DNA from: Bremia lactucae
Lineage: Eukaryota; Oomycota; Peronosporomycetes; Peronosporales; Peronosporaceae
NCBI RefSeq assembly: GCF_004359215.1
Contig: NC_090627.1
Span: forward strand, 408,846-424,306
Direction: 5' to 3'
DNA: 15,461 nt
Shown: in pieces, positions 7,759 through 15,461 of the stretch
How positions within the stretch are numbered: position 1 is the first letter of the stretch
How the letters are laid out: every line of letters begins with the position of its first letter
Position numbers and translations under genes: made by a program
Notes under the pieces: generated by a model
Databases searched by the model: none
Told to the model about the DNA's origin: nothing
The model's input: the letters and a program-made list of their open reading frames with translations, nothing else

Positions 7759-8180
7759 TGTTTAAGATTGATGTGATCATCGAAATTGTTGCGCTTATAT
7801 GCATATGCGTGTATAAGGAAAGATAGCAAGGGATCGTATTACAAGAATAATACCAAAAAATAAAGTTAGTAAACCTATGTTTTGTGTCTCACTCGTGTGA
7901 AGCAGTGCTGTGCCATGCAACAGGTTACTGTTTCAATGCCCGGCGACGACAAAAAGATAGACCTCCAGTAATTGGTGTTTGTAGGGTTCACCACCGCACT
8001 GTTCTGCCAGACAGTGACGTCCCCCATTTATGGTGGTCCACTTATGTGGGAAAGGGGCGCACAGAACGATAGGATAGGGTTAACAGCATGATCGAGATAA
8101 ACTAAAAATACAACTCACTTTCGTTCTGCAATCCGGACAGTAAGCTCATCTTCGAGGTGATAAGATAACGTAATTTAATA
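7759..8180 (+). repeat. solo copia LTR with target duplication
   Basis: This is a type A LTR in plus orientation, from TGTTTAAGATTG to TTAATA. The end is TA rather than CA by one change. It is collinear with 583-141 read in reverse, including GACGACAAAAAG, the block CAGTGACGTCCCCC and GTGGGAAAGGGG. The tRNA-like module at about 7895-7940 is decayed. GTAAA occurs on both sides (7754-7758 and 8181-8185). No primer site or polypurine tract adjoins it, so it is a solo LTR left by recombination between two LTRs. Confidence 0.88.
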
Positions 8181-8185
8181 GTAAA

Positions 8186-8480
8186 GATTCCCTGTCTGTC
8201 GCAGTGGTCAATACCTACAGACGACTCAAAGGTCACGGGTTCAAACCCCTAGCCAACCGAAACAGCAAACGCAGCAGACATCCGATACCCATGGGACCCG
8301 AGGTATCGTTGAGCAGAGACAATTCCTAGAGCTTGAGTTAAAATTAGAATTAAAAAAGCTAAAAGAAATACCAGATTAAAAACGTTTAATTATAGAATAT
8401 CTTGGCTAAAGCCGAGTAGATATAAGTTTAGTTAAGAATAATTTAACGGCCAACTCTCAACTGAGCTACAACAAGATTAG
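8186..8480 (+). repeat. tRNA-derived SINE-like element
   Basis: A tRNA-like head has TGTCGCAGTGG (8197-8207, box A with one mismatch) and GGTTCAAACCC (8238-8248, box B). A non-tRNA body follows that is AT-rich with short A-runs. At the far end, on the minus strand, TAGCTCAGTTG (8468-8458) is a perfect box A match but has no box B partner. tRNA-headed SINEs are known in Phytophthora. The ends and family are not established here. Confidence 0.5.
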
Positions 8481-9165
8481 GGTCCGCACTAACTTTTATA
8501 TTAGTAACACCATACACATTGCATACAAACATTCACTCAAACTATGCAGTAAAGCCATCCTTTCCTACATGTGCACCAATGTATTTTAGGAGTTGCAAAA
8601 TCACCTTTAACAATGCCCTTACAAGTACTTTTAACCTGTCCACTCATAAATCACCTCTCTACTATACTGCGTCGTCAGCGTTATTCCTTGAGTTAGTTTC
8701 AGAGGCCCCAAGCAATAAAGATCCATATATTGATTAAGAAAAACTAAACAGTGGCAACATCACCTAACCATGTGAGCCCTAATTGTGGAGAGTAGACAAG
8801 TGGCTCAGAGTAATAATTGCCCGACTACAGTGGCCCTTTAACTTTTACAATTCAATAAGCACTCTCCAATATAGTTTTTGAGTAAGAGAAAGTTTGACTC
8901 TATAGTGATGCGTCGTGTACTCAGCCGTTAGACGAATTTCATATTTAAAGTCAAATTGATGTCCTGGTAGACCATTTTTCGCTCTCCAGAAATGGTTGCA
9001 TTGTGCTCAATCCATGCAGAATTAAATTTTCAGCTCATAGTAACTAAAAAAACAGTCAATGTTACACCAACATACTAACTTGTACTGATTACTTAACATT
9101 TCCGAGAACTAACGAAAAAATAAAAAAACTATTCTGAAACGCCAGAAAACAAAGAGAATAACAGT
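8481..9165. other. AT-rich stretch without recognisable gene
   Basis: No frame looks like a protein and no family is recognised. It holds an 8-bp inverted repeat (TGGAGAGT 8786-8793, ACTCTCCA 8861-8868) about 75 bp apart, which may be chance. A-runs near 9115-9128 on the plus strand could end transcription of the tRNA gene on the other strand. Confidence 0.5.
9122..9149 (-). terminator. Pol III T-run downstream of tRNA-Arg
   Basis: On the minus strand TTTT lies 17-20 bases past the tRNA end (9149-9146) and TTTTTTT follows at 9128-9122. RNA polymerase III stops at such runs; the first may act weakly and the second as backup. Confidence 0.55.
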
Positions 9166-9238
9166 TACGCGACGCGGGACTCGAACCCGCAACCCCCAGA
9201 TTCGAAGTCTGATACGCTATCCATTGCGCCAGCCGCGC
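9166..9238 (-). tRNA. tRNA-Arg, anticodon UCG
   Basis: A full cloverleaf of 73 nt including the discriminator base can be drawn. The acceptor GCGCGGC pairs with GTCGCGT (two G-U pairs), the D stem GCGC with GCGT, the anticodon stem TCAGA with TCTGG, and the T stem GCGGG with CCCGC. The loop CTTCGAA places anticodon TCG at 9205-9203, reading CGA arginine codons. Box A TGGCGCAATGG and box B GGTTCGAGTCC are internal. There is no intron. It is the only gene in the window that looks intact and functional, and the tRNA-like pieces elsewhere do not match it closely. Confidence 0.95.
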
Positions 9239-9551
9239 TGAATGGAATCACGTATCGGGGCAAAAGTTTAAATGTATTTACTTACGTATTGTCAGCTACA
9301 AAATCATCTTTAATAATTGCTTTGCACACCGCTTCAGTTAACTGCTTCTTCGAACCGAAACTAATGAAGACACTTTGCCAAGCAATCCCATACAAGCCAA
9401 GTTCTGCAATATTGACAATATCTAGAAGAAAGCGCTACGGAATCGGAGAAGTAACACCGCAGAAACAATTTTAAGCTGAACGTATATGAAAAGCTTAAAT
9501 GTACAAACCCCATACACGCAGGAGAGTGATAGTGCTAGAGGAAATTCTTGA
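9239..9551. other. unassigned stretch upstream of tRNA and copia remnant
   Basis: A plus-strand frame of 61 codons (9289-9474) with RRKRYGIGEVTPQK is open but matches nothing I recognise. It might be decayed integrase C-terminus from the following copia remnant, given its position; the sequence does not settle this. Confidence 0.35.
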
Positions 9552-10792
9552 CCTGATGCGGGGTTCAGCTTAAATAAACCTGGTAATGATTCCGACAGCG
9601 TAAAGGTTTCAAGCGATATTTCCGATCATGGTGATTCTTGTGGCGATGATTTAATTGGAGAATTGAACGACACATCTTTCGATGACGAATCGGTTGGCGA
9701 TGAAATTGCCGGAGATAATCATTTTGCTGAATCGGTGGGGAACGTCACGGACATGGCTGCAGTAATGGGTTCTGAAGCATCTCTGAGTGGTTCGGCAGAT
9801 TACGACTACTTATTTGATCCAGATGATCGGATCGAAATTAAAAGCGACGATGATGTTGATGCATTGGTTACTTCAGCGAACGAATTCATGATTGTGCCGA
9901 AATAAATCATTAGTCACACGCATCAACGAGACATTGAGATAAGAAGAAGTCGCGACAGAAAACACACCAAGGTGGACACAAAGAGAGCAACAGCAAATTT
10001 GGGGCTTTATGAGTTTGGTTACTTCGATGATTATTAAATTTATCGTCTTTCCGAGCACTTCATACCAACATACGAGGTGACGGTGGCAACAAAGCAAGAT
10101 ATGTAAAGTTTCCAAGGACGAACAATGCGGCAATGGCACCAAAATATGCAACAGTGGAAAGAGGCAATGGATGCGGAAATGGTAGCGCTAGAAGAAAAAG
10201 GCGTATTGAGAATGATTCTTAAATATATGATGCCAAATGGAAATAAAGCAATCAAGACTATGGGGGTTAAAACGGACCATTTGGATAATATCGTCAGAGT
10301 TCGAGGGCGGACTGTTGCGCGGGGCGACAAAAAACGTCTTGGAATTGATTACATGTAGAAATTTAGTCCAGTGGCTTGCACGCTACGTTTCGATTTTTTG
10401 TTGCAGTATGTGTACAGTTGTAGCTTCCTATTTACCAAGCGACATAAACATTGCTTATCGTAATGCAACGTAAGGTATGTGTGCTAAGGCGGATGTTGAT
10501 TTTAAGATAACTTTTTCAAAGACTGGATAAGGACTATTGACTTGAAGATCGAATTTTCTCAACACTTCTTAGGCGTGGAAGTGGAGCAGAATAATAATGA
10601 AGATTCACCAGACCAAATACGGTGAAGAAATATTTGAGCAATTTAACTTTGGTGACGCACAACCCTGCAGAATTCCGATGGAAACAACATTACGATTTAC
10701 TGTAAATGATATGGATATTCGCAGCGCAAGTAACCGCCAGCGAATGGAAACGTATCTCCGTATCGCGTACTAATTGGAACTTTAATGTATCT
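9552..10792 (+). pseudogene. second copia family: acidic linker and RT remnant
   Basis: An open acidic stretch (9552-9905) rich in Asp, Glu and Ser (DDESVGDEIAGDN, DPDDRIEIKSDDDVD) is followed by decayed linker (EVTVATKQD near 10074) and RT. WKEAMDAEMVALEEKGVL, MPNGNKAIKTM, VKTDHLDNIVR, RTVARGDKKRLGIDY, FSPVA and YLPSDINIAYRNAT are copia RT landmarks up to motif A. After a deletion that removes motif C, LGVEVEQNN, YGEEIFEQFNFGDAQPCRIP and GTLMYL follow. Several stops and frame changes are present. The sequence is far from the main copia element, so it is a different family. It is cut at 10792 by the gypsy LTR. Confidence 0.85.
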
Positions 10793-10966
10793 TGTAACGG
10801 GCTGAAGTTGCCCTAATTTTACACAGTCTCCGTTAAGTACACTTGGTGTACTTAAGGGGATGGTCAATTACCAAATAATAGTAATTAGACCCAGCACTCG
10901 GGTGTTGTGCACATTTGTGACCAACACTTGTGTATGTGATGCACATGGGTGCATTCACATTAGGAG

Positions 10967-11008
10967 GGATGACGCCCAGCGTCATCCGTGATGACGGCTA
11001 GCGTCATC
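10967..11008. promoter_or_regulatory. paired CGTCA palindromes in gypsy LTR
   Basis: GGATGACGC-CCA-GCGTCATCC (10967-10987) and GATGACG-GCTAG-CGTCATC (10990-11008) are two back-to-back inverted repeats, giving four TGACG/CGTCA half sites. TGACG is the core of bZIP/CREB-type sites. Factor binding is inference. Confidence 0.5.
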
Positions 11009-11095
11009 CGTTACGCGAGGTATCTAGAAAGATACGCTCGCAATACATATTAAGTATTATCTAAAGAGATGACATTTTAATTGGTAAAAATAGGT

Positions 11096-11124
11096 ATTTA
11101 TATTTAATACGATTAAATATAAAT
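11096..11124. repeat. 13-bp AT-rich inverted repeat in gypsy LTR
   Basis: ATTTATATTTAAT (11096-11108) and ATTAAATATAAAT (11112-11124) are perfect reverse complements with a 3-base spacer. It contains TATA-like sequence and lies about 220 bp before the LTR end, so it may include the core promoter. Confidence 0.6.
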
Positions 11125-11349
11125 CAGTCTGAAAACTACTTCCTACTTGGTAAGTGCGCACGAGGAGACGGATTACCGCTCCCGTGACGACACTTAACCA
11201 GAGTACTTAGCGCGTTGGGTGAGGTCGCTAACGCGCCCACCACAACTTCCTCACTGCACGCAAGAGAAGCTGGTTAAACCGCTTCCTCGCTGTGCTAGGG
11301 TGTGTGTCTAAGTAGAGCGTGGCCGCATTACGACGTGCCCGCCTACACT

Positions 11350-11358
11350 TGGTAGCAC
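11350..11358 (+). other. primer binding site of gypsy element
   Basis: TGGTAGCAC starts two bases after the LTR end. It complements a tRNA 3' end of the form GTGCTACCA. Initiator tRNA-Met of many eukaryotes ends GCTACCA, so that primer is likely, by the ordinary 3'-end route. Confidence 0.6.
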
Positions 11359-11403
11359 TTGAAATCCTTCCCACGACCCGCATCTCTGCGTGTGTACGTG
11401 AGG

Positions 11404-12425
11404 ATGAGCCTCAATATTGATTGGGCTCATTTTCCCCACCTCTCCGAACATCATCGGGAGGTGGCAGGGCATGTGGCGCAGGGACTTGGTGAAAAACCCT
11501 GGCCAGGCTCCTGGGTAGTCCTCCTGAGCAACATGTTGCTCAGTTAGAGCAGTTTGAGGCATTCGTGCTCGGACAGCGGAGGGCCGCGTCCGAGGCACAG
11601 GGCCATGCTACAGCGGAATCCGTCACTCAGACACAGGATGAGCTGAGGCATGAGCAGGCTCGAAGCGAGGCTCTCAGCAGGACTGTTGAGGTCTCCGCCC
11701 GGCCGCATCAGCCGAGGCCCATTCGGATGGACTCGCTCAAGTTCGATCGAACTGCAGCGCACACGATTGTCCACTGGCTGTTAGCCGTGGAGTAATACGG
11801 TGTCGCGCAGCTCATCGAGGACGGCAGCCGGATGGTGTCGTACGCCATGTCGCATCTGCACGGTAAGGCCTCAGAGTGGGCTTACTCGGCGCTTTTGGCG
11901 GACGTTAAGGCGCTCCCTACATGGGCGATCTTTAAGGAAAAGATTCGCGCCATGTACGAGCCGCCGAACAACGAAGTGTCGCTTCAGGCGCGCATCTTTG
12001 GAGCGCGACAGGCGAAGCGATCTCTGCAAGAGTATGTGCAAGAGATGCGCTCGCTGTCGGCGTCCATTACCGTAGGTCCGATTCCGGAGCACATTAACGT
12101 GCCCACGTTTATGAACGGACTACGGCATGGCCTATCGCGACAGGCCCTTTTCAGAGAGGAACCGTCGACGATGGAAGAGGCAACCCAAATTGCCTTGGTT
12201 GAGGAGCAATCCTACAACAGTGCCTCGGCGACAGCTTGGTATAAGCCGTCGGCCGAGAGGTCAGATGCCACTCCCATGGAGTTGGGCTATGCCAAGGTCC
12301 CTGCTGGGGCGAAGACACCCAGCAAGAGGACTCCCTTTCCAAAGGGCGATGGCAAGAACCATCGTGCGAGACGCATGAGTTCTGCATCGACTTCTGAGGG
12401 GTCGGGAAATGCAGGATCGCAATAG
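11404..12425 (+). pseudogene. gag: gypsy gag, broken
   Basis: A likely start is ATG at 11404 (MSLNIDWAHF), about 50 bases after the primer site. That frame runs to 11547, while the following part (PEQHVAQLEQFEAFVLGQRR) is one frame over, so a base was gained or lost near 11500-11525. From there one frame runs to TAG at 12423-12425 with a single stop, TAA at 11793-11795. The core shows the retrotransposon gag domain: WAYSALLADVKALPTWAIFK, AMYEPPNNEV, SLQEYVQEMRSL and FMNGLRHGLSRQALFREE. The C-terminus is basic, but no CCHC knuckle is seen, which is unusual for gag, though a missing one could reflect decay. Confidence 0.85.
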
Positions 12426-13272
12426 GGGCGGGATGCCCTACTGACGCGGACTCTGAAGCTACCCCTACGTTTAGAATTGTGGAACATTTGGGTAGTATTG
12501 TCCCTGAGGTCTCGAAATTTCGGACCTCAACCCTGCTGGTCTATGGCGCTCATGTAAGAGGCTATGACCAGGTGATGACCCTCCGAGTGAATTCGGGTGC
12601 ATCACAAAATTTTGTGAAACTCGCGGCTCTAAGAAAGAGACCGGCGATGTTTGAGTCGCTTTGCCAGGATGGCAAGCGAGAAGAGGCGACCGTTCGTTTA
12701 GCGAACGGCGCGCTCGTTAAGTCTGAGGGAGTTCAGGTAGAACTCGCCTTCAGCTTTAGTGACTTCTCCTGTAAGGAGAAATTCACAGTGCTAGGAATGG
12801 AGAGTCCGTATGACCTCATCATAGGCACACCATGGTTGGCAAAGTACCAACCACAGATAGACTGGCGTACACGCCCAGTTGCGAGCTCTACGCAGGACAC
12901 CGAGAGGATGTGCTGCTGCGAGAGGCGTCTGCAACTGATGTCATGTGAAACACAGTTGAGGGTGCGTTGACGGGATGTCAAACGTCACCAATTCCTACCC
13001 AGCTCGTGGAGACTGAGGTAGTGAAAAGGACGATGACAAGTAGTCATGCGTCCGAATGTCCTGCACAGAGCCGAGAGCTTGTGGCGGTAGACGGCGAGCT
13101 GACGAGAAGTCACGCGTCGCATAAACCGGCACAGTGCCTAGAGCCTGGTGCGGTTGGAAGAGGTGCGTTAGCCAGGAGAGCAACGGCACCCGCTTCCCAG
13201 AAAAAGGTCTTGGTGACTCGAAGAATGAGTACCAGACGGATTAAGACGATCAAAGGCACGCTAAACGAGTGA
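12426..13272 (+). pseudogene. gypsy protease and protease-RT spacer, catalytic Asp lost
   Basis: The protease is in a different frame from gag, open from 12426 through 12479 to 12970. STLLVYGAHVRGYDQ is followed by the active-site motif VNSGAS where the family has DSGAS: the codon at 12590-12592 is AAT (Asn), so the catalytic Asp is gone. LANGALVKSEGV and YDLIIGTPWLAKYQP are the later protease strands. A frame change near 12905 leads into a second open stretch (12967-13272) rich in Ser, Ala and Arg, with two repeats of the type SHAS..PAQ..E (near 13044 and 13110). That stretch is a spacer before RT. Confidence 0.82.
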
Positions 13273-14009
13273 CCTTTGGATCAGTCTCCAATAAAGAGGA
13301 CTGACCTTTTGTGTGCGTAAAGCCACTGGTGGATGGCGCGTGGTTGATGCTTACACTATACGGCTTGGGGTGCTTACTGCCGTTTTGGTACATCGGACGC
13401 TCTCATGAGAGCCTCATAGTAGCCATCCTTCAAATCCAACGCGGAAAAGATAGTTGACTTTCCCATGGAGTTCAACAAGACATCTTTCCGCGGGATTAGC
13501 GTTTGCGCCGGTATGGTCGCCGTGTTCAGCTTGCTTTGGGAGTGGCTTGTGATGTCTTAAGGTTTGAAAAACGCATTAGCGACATTCGACCGAGTGGTGG
13601 CTCACGTGATGCGTCAGCACCGTGCCTACGCGCCCCATTACTTTTACGATGTATTCGTGCATAGTAGGGCCGAGGACGGGCTTAGCGCAAAAGAGTCGCA
13701 CAAGCGTCATTTAGACGCTGAGTTGCAGACTTTAAAGGACGCCCAATTGTACGTCAACTTGCAAAAGTGCGTCATAGGGTCCCGGAGATACCTGTACTGG
13801 GCTGCATCGTTGGTACACATGGTGTACGAGCAGACCCAGACAAGGTAAAATCAGTAAAGGAATGGCCAATCCCACGGCATGTGAAGGATTTGCGCCAATT
13901 TCTAGGGCTCGCTAATTACTTGCATAAATATAGCAAGAATCATGCTGAGCGAACTAAACCATTATCTGACCTCCTTAAAAAGGACGCAGAATGGGTTTGG
14001 TTAAAATAA
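13273..14009 (+). pseudogene. gypsy reverse transcriptase with internal inversion
   Basis: The RT entry KATGGWRVVDA (about 13319-13352) is followed by 180 bp that only make sense on the other strand (separate entry). The plus strand resumes at 13533 with WEWLVMS, a stop TAA at 13558-13560, GLKNALATFDRV, and then HYFYDVFVHS at motif C, where the first catalytic Asp of FDD is Tyr (TAC at 13645-13647). HLDAELQTLKDAQLYVNLQK follows. A frame change near 13785 leads to VLGCIVGTHGV and KEWPIPRHVKDLRQFLGLAN, the RT connection domain, ending at TAA near 14009. Confidence 0.85.
13353..13532 (-). other. inverted segment of gypsy RT (contains motif A)
   Basis: The plus strand here has no RT similarity. 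The minus strand reads, in order, LNTATIPAQTLIPRKD, then STIFSALDLKDGYYEALMRA, SDVP, and after one frame shift TAVSTPSRIV. These are the fingers and palm segments that should lie between KATGGWRVVDA and WEWLVM, which border the block on the plus strand. The missing middle of RT is therefore present in place but flipped. Motif A, with its catalytic Asp in LDLKDGYY, is inside. Breakpoints are placed by homology and may be off by a few bases. Confidence 0.85.
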
Positions 14010-14460
14010 CAAGATGATGCATTCACATCCGTGAAGCAATCTCTTGTAGAGGCACCGATCTTGGCATTGCCAGACACGGATAAGGCCTTAGCGTCGTCTG
14101 CGAAGCAACTAATTTTGCAATCGGCAGCGCGCTCATGCAGAAGGATGACGACGGCGTTGACCGTGTCATCTCTTATCAGTCCCGGCTATTAAAAGCCGCG
14201 GAACTGAATTATCCCGTGCTGACAAAGAGCTACTTTCAATAAAGTATGTTCTTGCCAAGTTTCGTGAGCATCTATTTGGCACCTAACCATTTGGGGTTTG
14301 AACGGATCACGCATCACTGCGGACGGCAATAAACTCACCGGAACTCTCGTCCGGAATGGCAAGATGGCTCACTTTCTTCTCTTAATTTAATTTCAAAGTT
14401 AAATACAAGCCGGGTAAGTCGGATGTCTTGGCTGACGCTTTATCGCGCAAACCAGACTTC
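14010..14460 (+). pseudogene. gypsy RNase H, broken
   Basis: Segments in shifting frames: AFTSVKQSLVEAPILALPDT, VVCEATNFAIGSALMQKDDD, ISYQSRLLKAAELNYPV, TDHASLRTAIN and SDVLADALSRKPDFE at the end. The first acidic residue, Asp in the usual CDAS, is Glu here (GAA at 14102-14104). At least five indels or stops occur. It would degrade the RNA strand during reverse transcription. Confidence 0.82.
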
Positions 14461-15461
14461 GAGATAAGACACCAGGAAAGTGCGTCTAGTGCGAAAACAC
14501 AATTTCAGCCGTCAACGTTGGAAGCCATGAAGGCATACCATGTGACGAGCTCATTTACCTATGAGATAAAAGAGGACTATAGTCAGGACGACCATTGTCG
14601 CCTGCTGTTGGATCACTTCGGTGGGAAAGGTTTCCCTCCGTCGCACCTGAAAGCTAAGCTAAATCGCTTTAGCTACAGCGATGGCCTGTTATGGCATCAG
14701 CTGTCACCTTGTGATCCCTTGAGAATCTATGTGCCTCATGACACAGATCTCAAGCTGATGGTCCTTCACGAGCTCCATGATGCGCCATCGAGTGGGCATC
14801 TGGGCCGTGAAAAGACATTCTGACGAGTGTCAGAGGAATTTTGGTGGCCACATCTATTTAGATGGGTGGCCAACTATATTCGCTCTTGCGAAAAGTGTCA
14901 GCGCATTAAGCCTGCACCGTCCAGCAGTGCGCCACTAAAGCCGCTACCAATTCCAACGAATTGATGAAAGTCAGTAAGTCTGAACTTCATGTTGGGATGC
15001 CGCCCGATCATAAAGGTCGGACAGGGCTAGTCGTCTTTGTAGACAGACTGAGCAAGATAGTGCATTTGGCACCATGTAAGACATCGATCACAAGCGAGAA
15101 ACAGCTTTCTTGTTCCTGGATCATGTTTACCGACTACTCGGGATGCCCAAGTCCATCGTATCGGACCAGGCCCACGTTTTACGTCTGGTTTCGGGCGACA
15201 TGTGCTCGAGCTGCAAGTTAGCAAGCTCCACATGTCGACCGCAGATCATCCCCCACCCGATGGCCAAACAGAACGTGCCAATCGGGTCGTGGCGGATATC
15301 TTGCGCACTATAGCAGCATCCAAAGAGTGGAGCAAGCAATGCCCTATTGTGGAGCTCGCTATAAATAAAAGTGTCCACGCCAGTACGGGTGAGACTCCGT
15401 TTTATATTAACGGACTGCGCCATCCTCGGACGCCAATCTCGTTTGTGCGCAGCCTAAGTCT
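14461..15461 (+). pseudogene. gypsy integrase, broken, cut by window edge
   Basis: An open stretch runs from 14428 to 14823, through a linker into the H2C2 zinc domain: HELHDAPSSGHLGREKT, TGA at 14821-14823, then SCEKCQRIKP near 14885-14910. The core has SLNFM where the first catalytic Asp should be (AAC at 14983-14985, Asn), DHKGRTGLVVFVDRLSK, IVSD with its Asp kept at 15164-15166, and DGQTERANRVV with its Glu kept (15271-15273). Frame changes occur near 14990, 15100 and 15230. FYINGLRHPRTP near 15402-15436 is the start of the C-terminal region. It would insert cDNA into the genome if intact. Confidence 0.85.

Larger units (their letters stand above)
10793..11347 (+). repeat. 5' LTR of Ty3/gypsy element
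   Basis: This is about 555 bp with ends TGTA/TACA, two bases before a primer site. It cuts copia RT at its left edge; the bases CTTGTAACGGG there also read LVTG as copia RT would, so the exact edge is ambiguous by a few bases. It contains two adjacent palindromes with TGACG/CGTCA (10967-10987 and 10990-11008) and a 13-bp AT palindrome (11096-11124). The 3' LTR lies outside the window, so the pair could not be compared. Confidence 0.75.
10793..15461 (+). mobile_element. Ty3/gypsy LTR retrotransposon, 3' end outside window
   Basis: The order is LTR, primer site, gag, protease, RT, RNase H, zinc domain, integrase. RT before integrase defines Ty3/gypsy. The element interrupts the older copia remnant. 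It has many indels and stops, replaced catalytic residues in four enzymes, and an internal inversion in RT, so it could not move without help. It runs off the window within the region after the integrase core. Confidence 0.9.

Noticed and set aside
8519..8737. 72-codon open frame on plus strand
   Set aside because: No domain, no recognised similarity and composition like the surrounding AT-rich DNA.
8786..8868. Small inverted-repeat DNA transposon
   Set aside because: Only 8-bp arms, no target duplication and no second copy in the window.
9289..9474. 61-codon open frame on plus strand
   Set aside because: No recognised family; may be a decayed integrase tail but evidence is too thin to call.
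11308..11774. Minus-strand open frames over gypsy LTR and gag
   Set aside because: They are shadows of the plus-strand gag, which has clear domain motifs.
616..15461. RIP-type mutation of repeats
   Set aside because: Several stops fit C-to-T or G-to-A changes, but others are indels, and RIP is known from fungi rather than oomycetes; a count against a consensus is needed.

Overview
The window looks like repeat-rich nuclear DNA from an oomycete, most likely Phytophthora or a close relative. This is inferred from the retroelement families and the lack of bacterial gene structure, not from a database match. No intact host protein gene is visible. Nearly everything is nested, broken retrotransposon sequence around one intact tRNA gene.

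Layout: (1) 1-140 (-) is the gag start and primer site of a Ty1/copia element running off the left edge. (2) 141-5296 (-) is a complete but mutated copia element: 5' LTR 4873-5296, primer site 4861-4872, gag 4868-4044, protease/integrase/RT/RNase H 3783-616, polypurine tract 584-592, 3' LTR 141-583. The 3' LTR is also the 5' LTR of the next element, so two copies are joined head to tail. (3) 5297-5652 is a truncated LTR of the same family. (4) 5653-6686 (+) is a decayed RT/RNase H end of a related copia, followed by a divergent LTR (6687-7166), an inverted gag stub (7167-7395) and an inverted LTR (7400-7753). (5) 7759-8180 is a solo LTR with a 5-bp target duplication. (6) 8186-8480 is a tRNA-derived, SINE-like stretch. 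(7) 9166-9238 (-) is tRNA-Arg(UCG). (8) 9552-10792 (+) is a second, unrelated copia pol remnant. (9) 10793-15461 (+) is a Ty3/gypsy element inserted into that remnant; it runs off the right edge with its 5' LTR, primer site, gag, protease, RT, RNase H and integrase visible but disabled.

The most distinctive signal is in the copia LTRs. Every LTR of this group carries a tRNA-like module with RNA polymerase III box A and box B motifs in the sense direction, and the primer site matches the anticodon arm of initiator tRNA-Met and overlaps the gag start codon. The gypsy element has replaced catalytic acids in all four enzymes, and about 180 bp of its RT, including catalytic motif A, is inverted in place.
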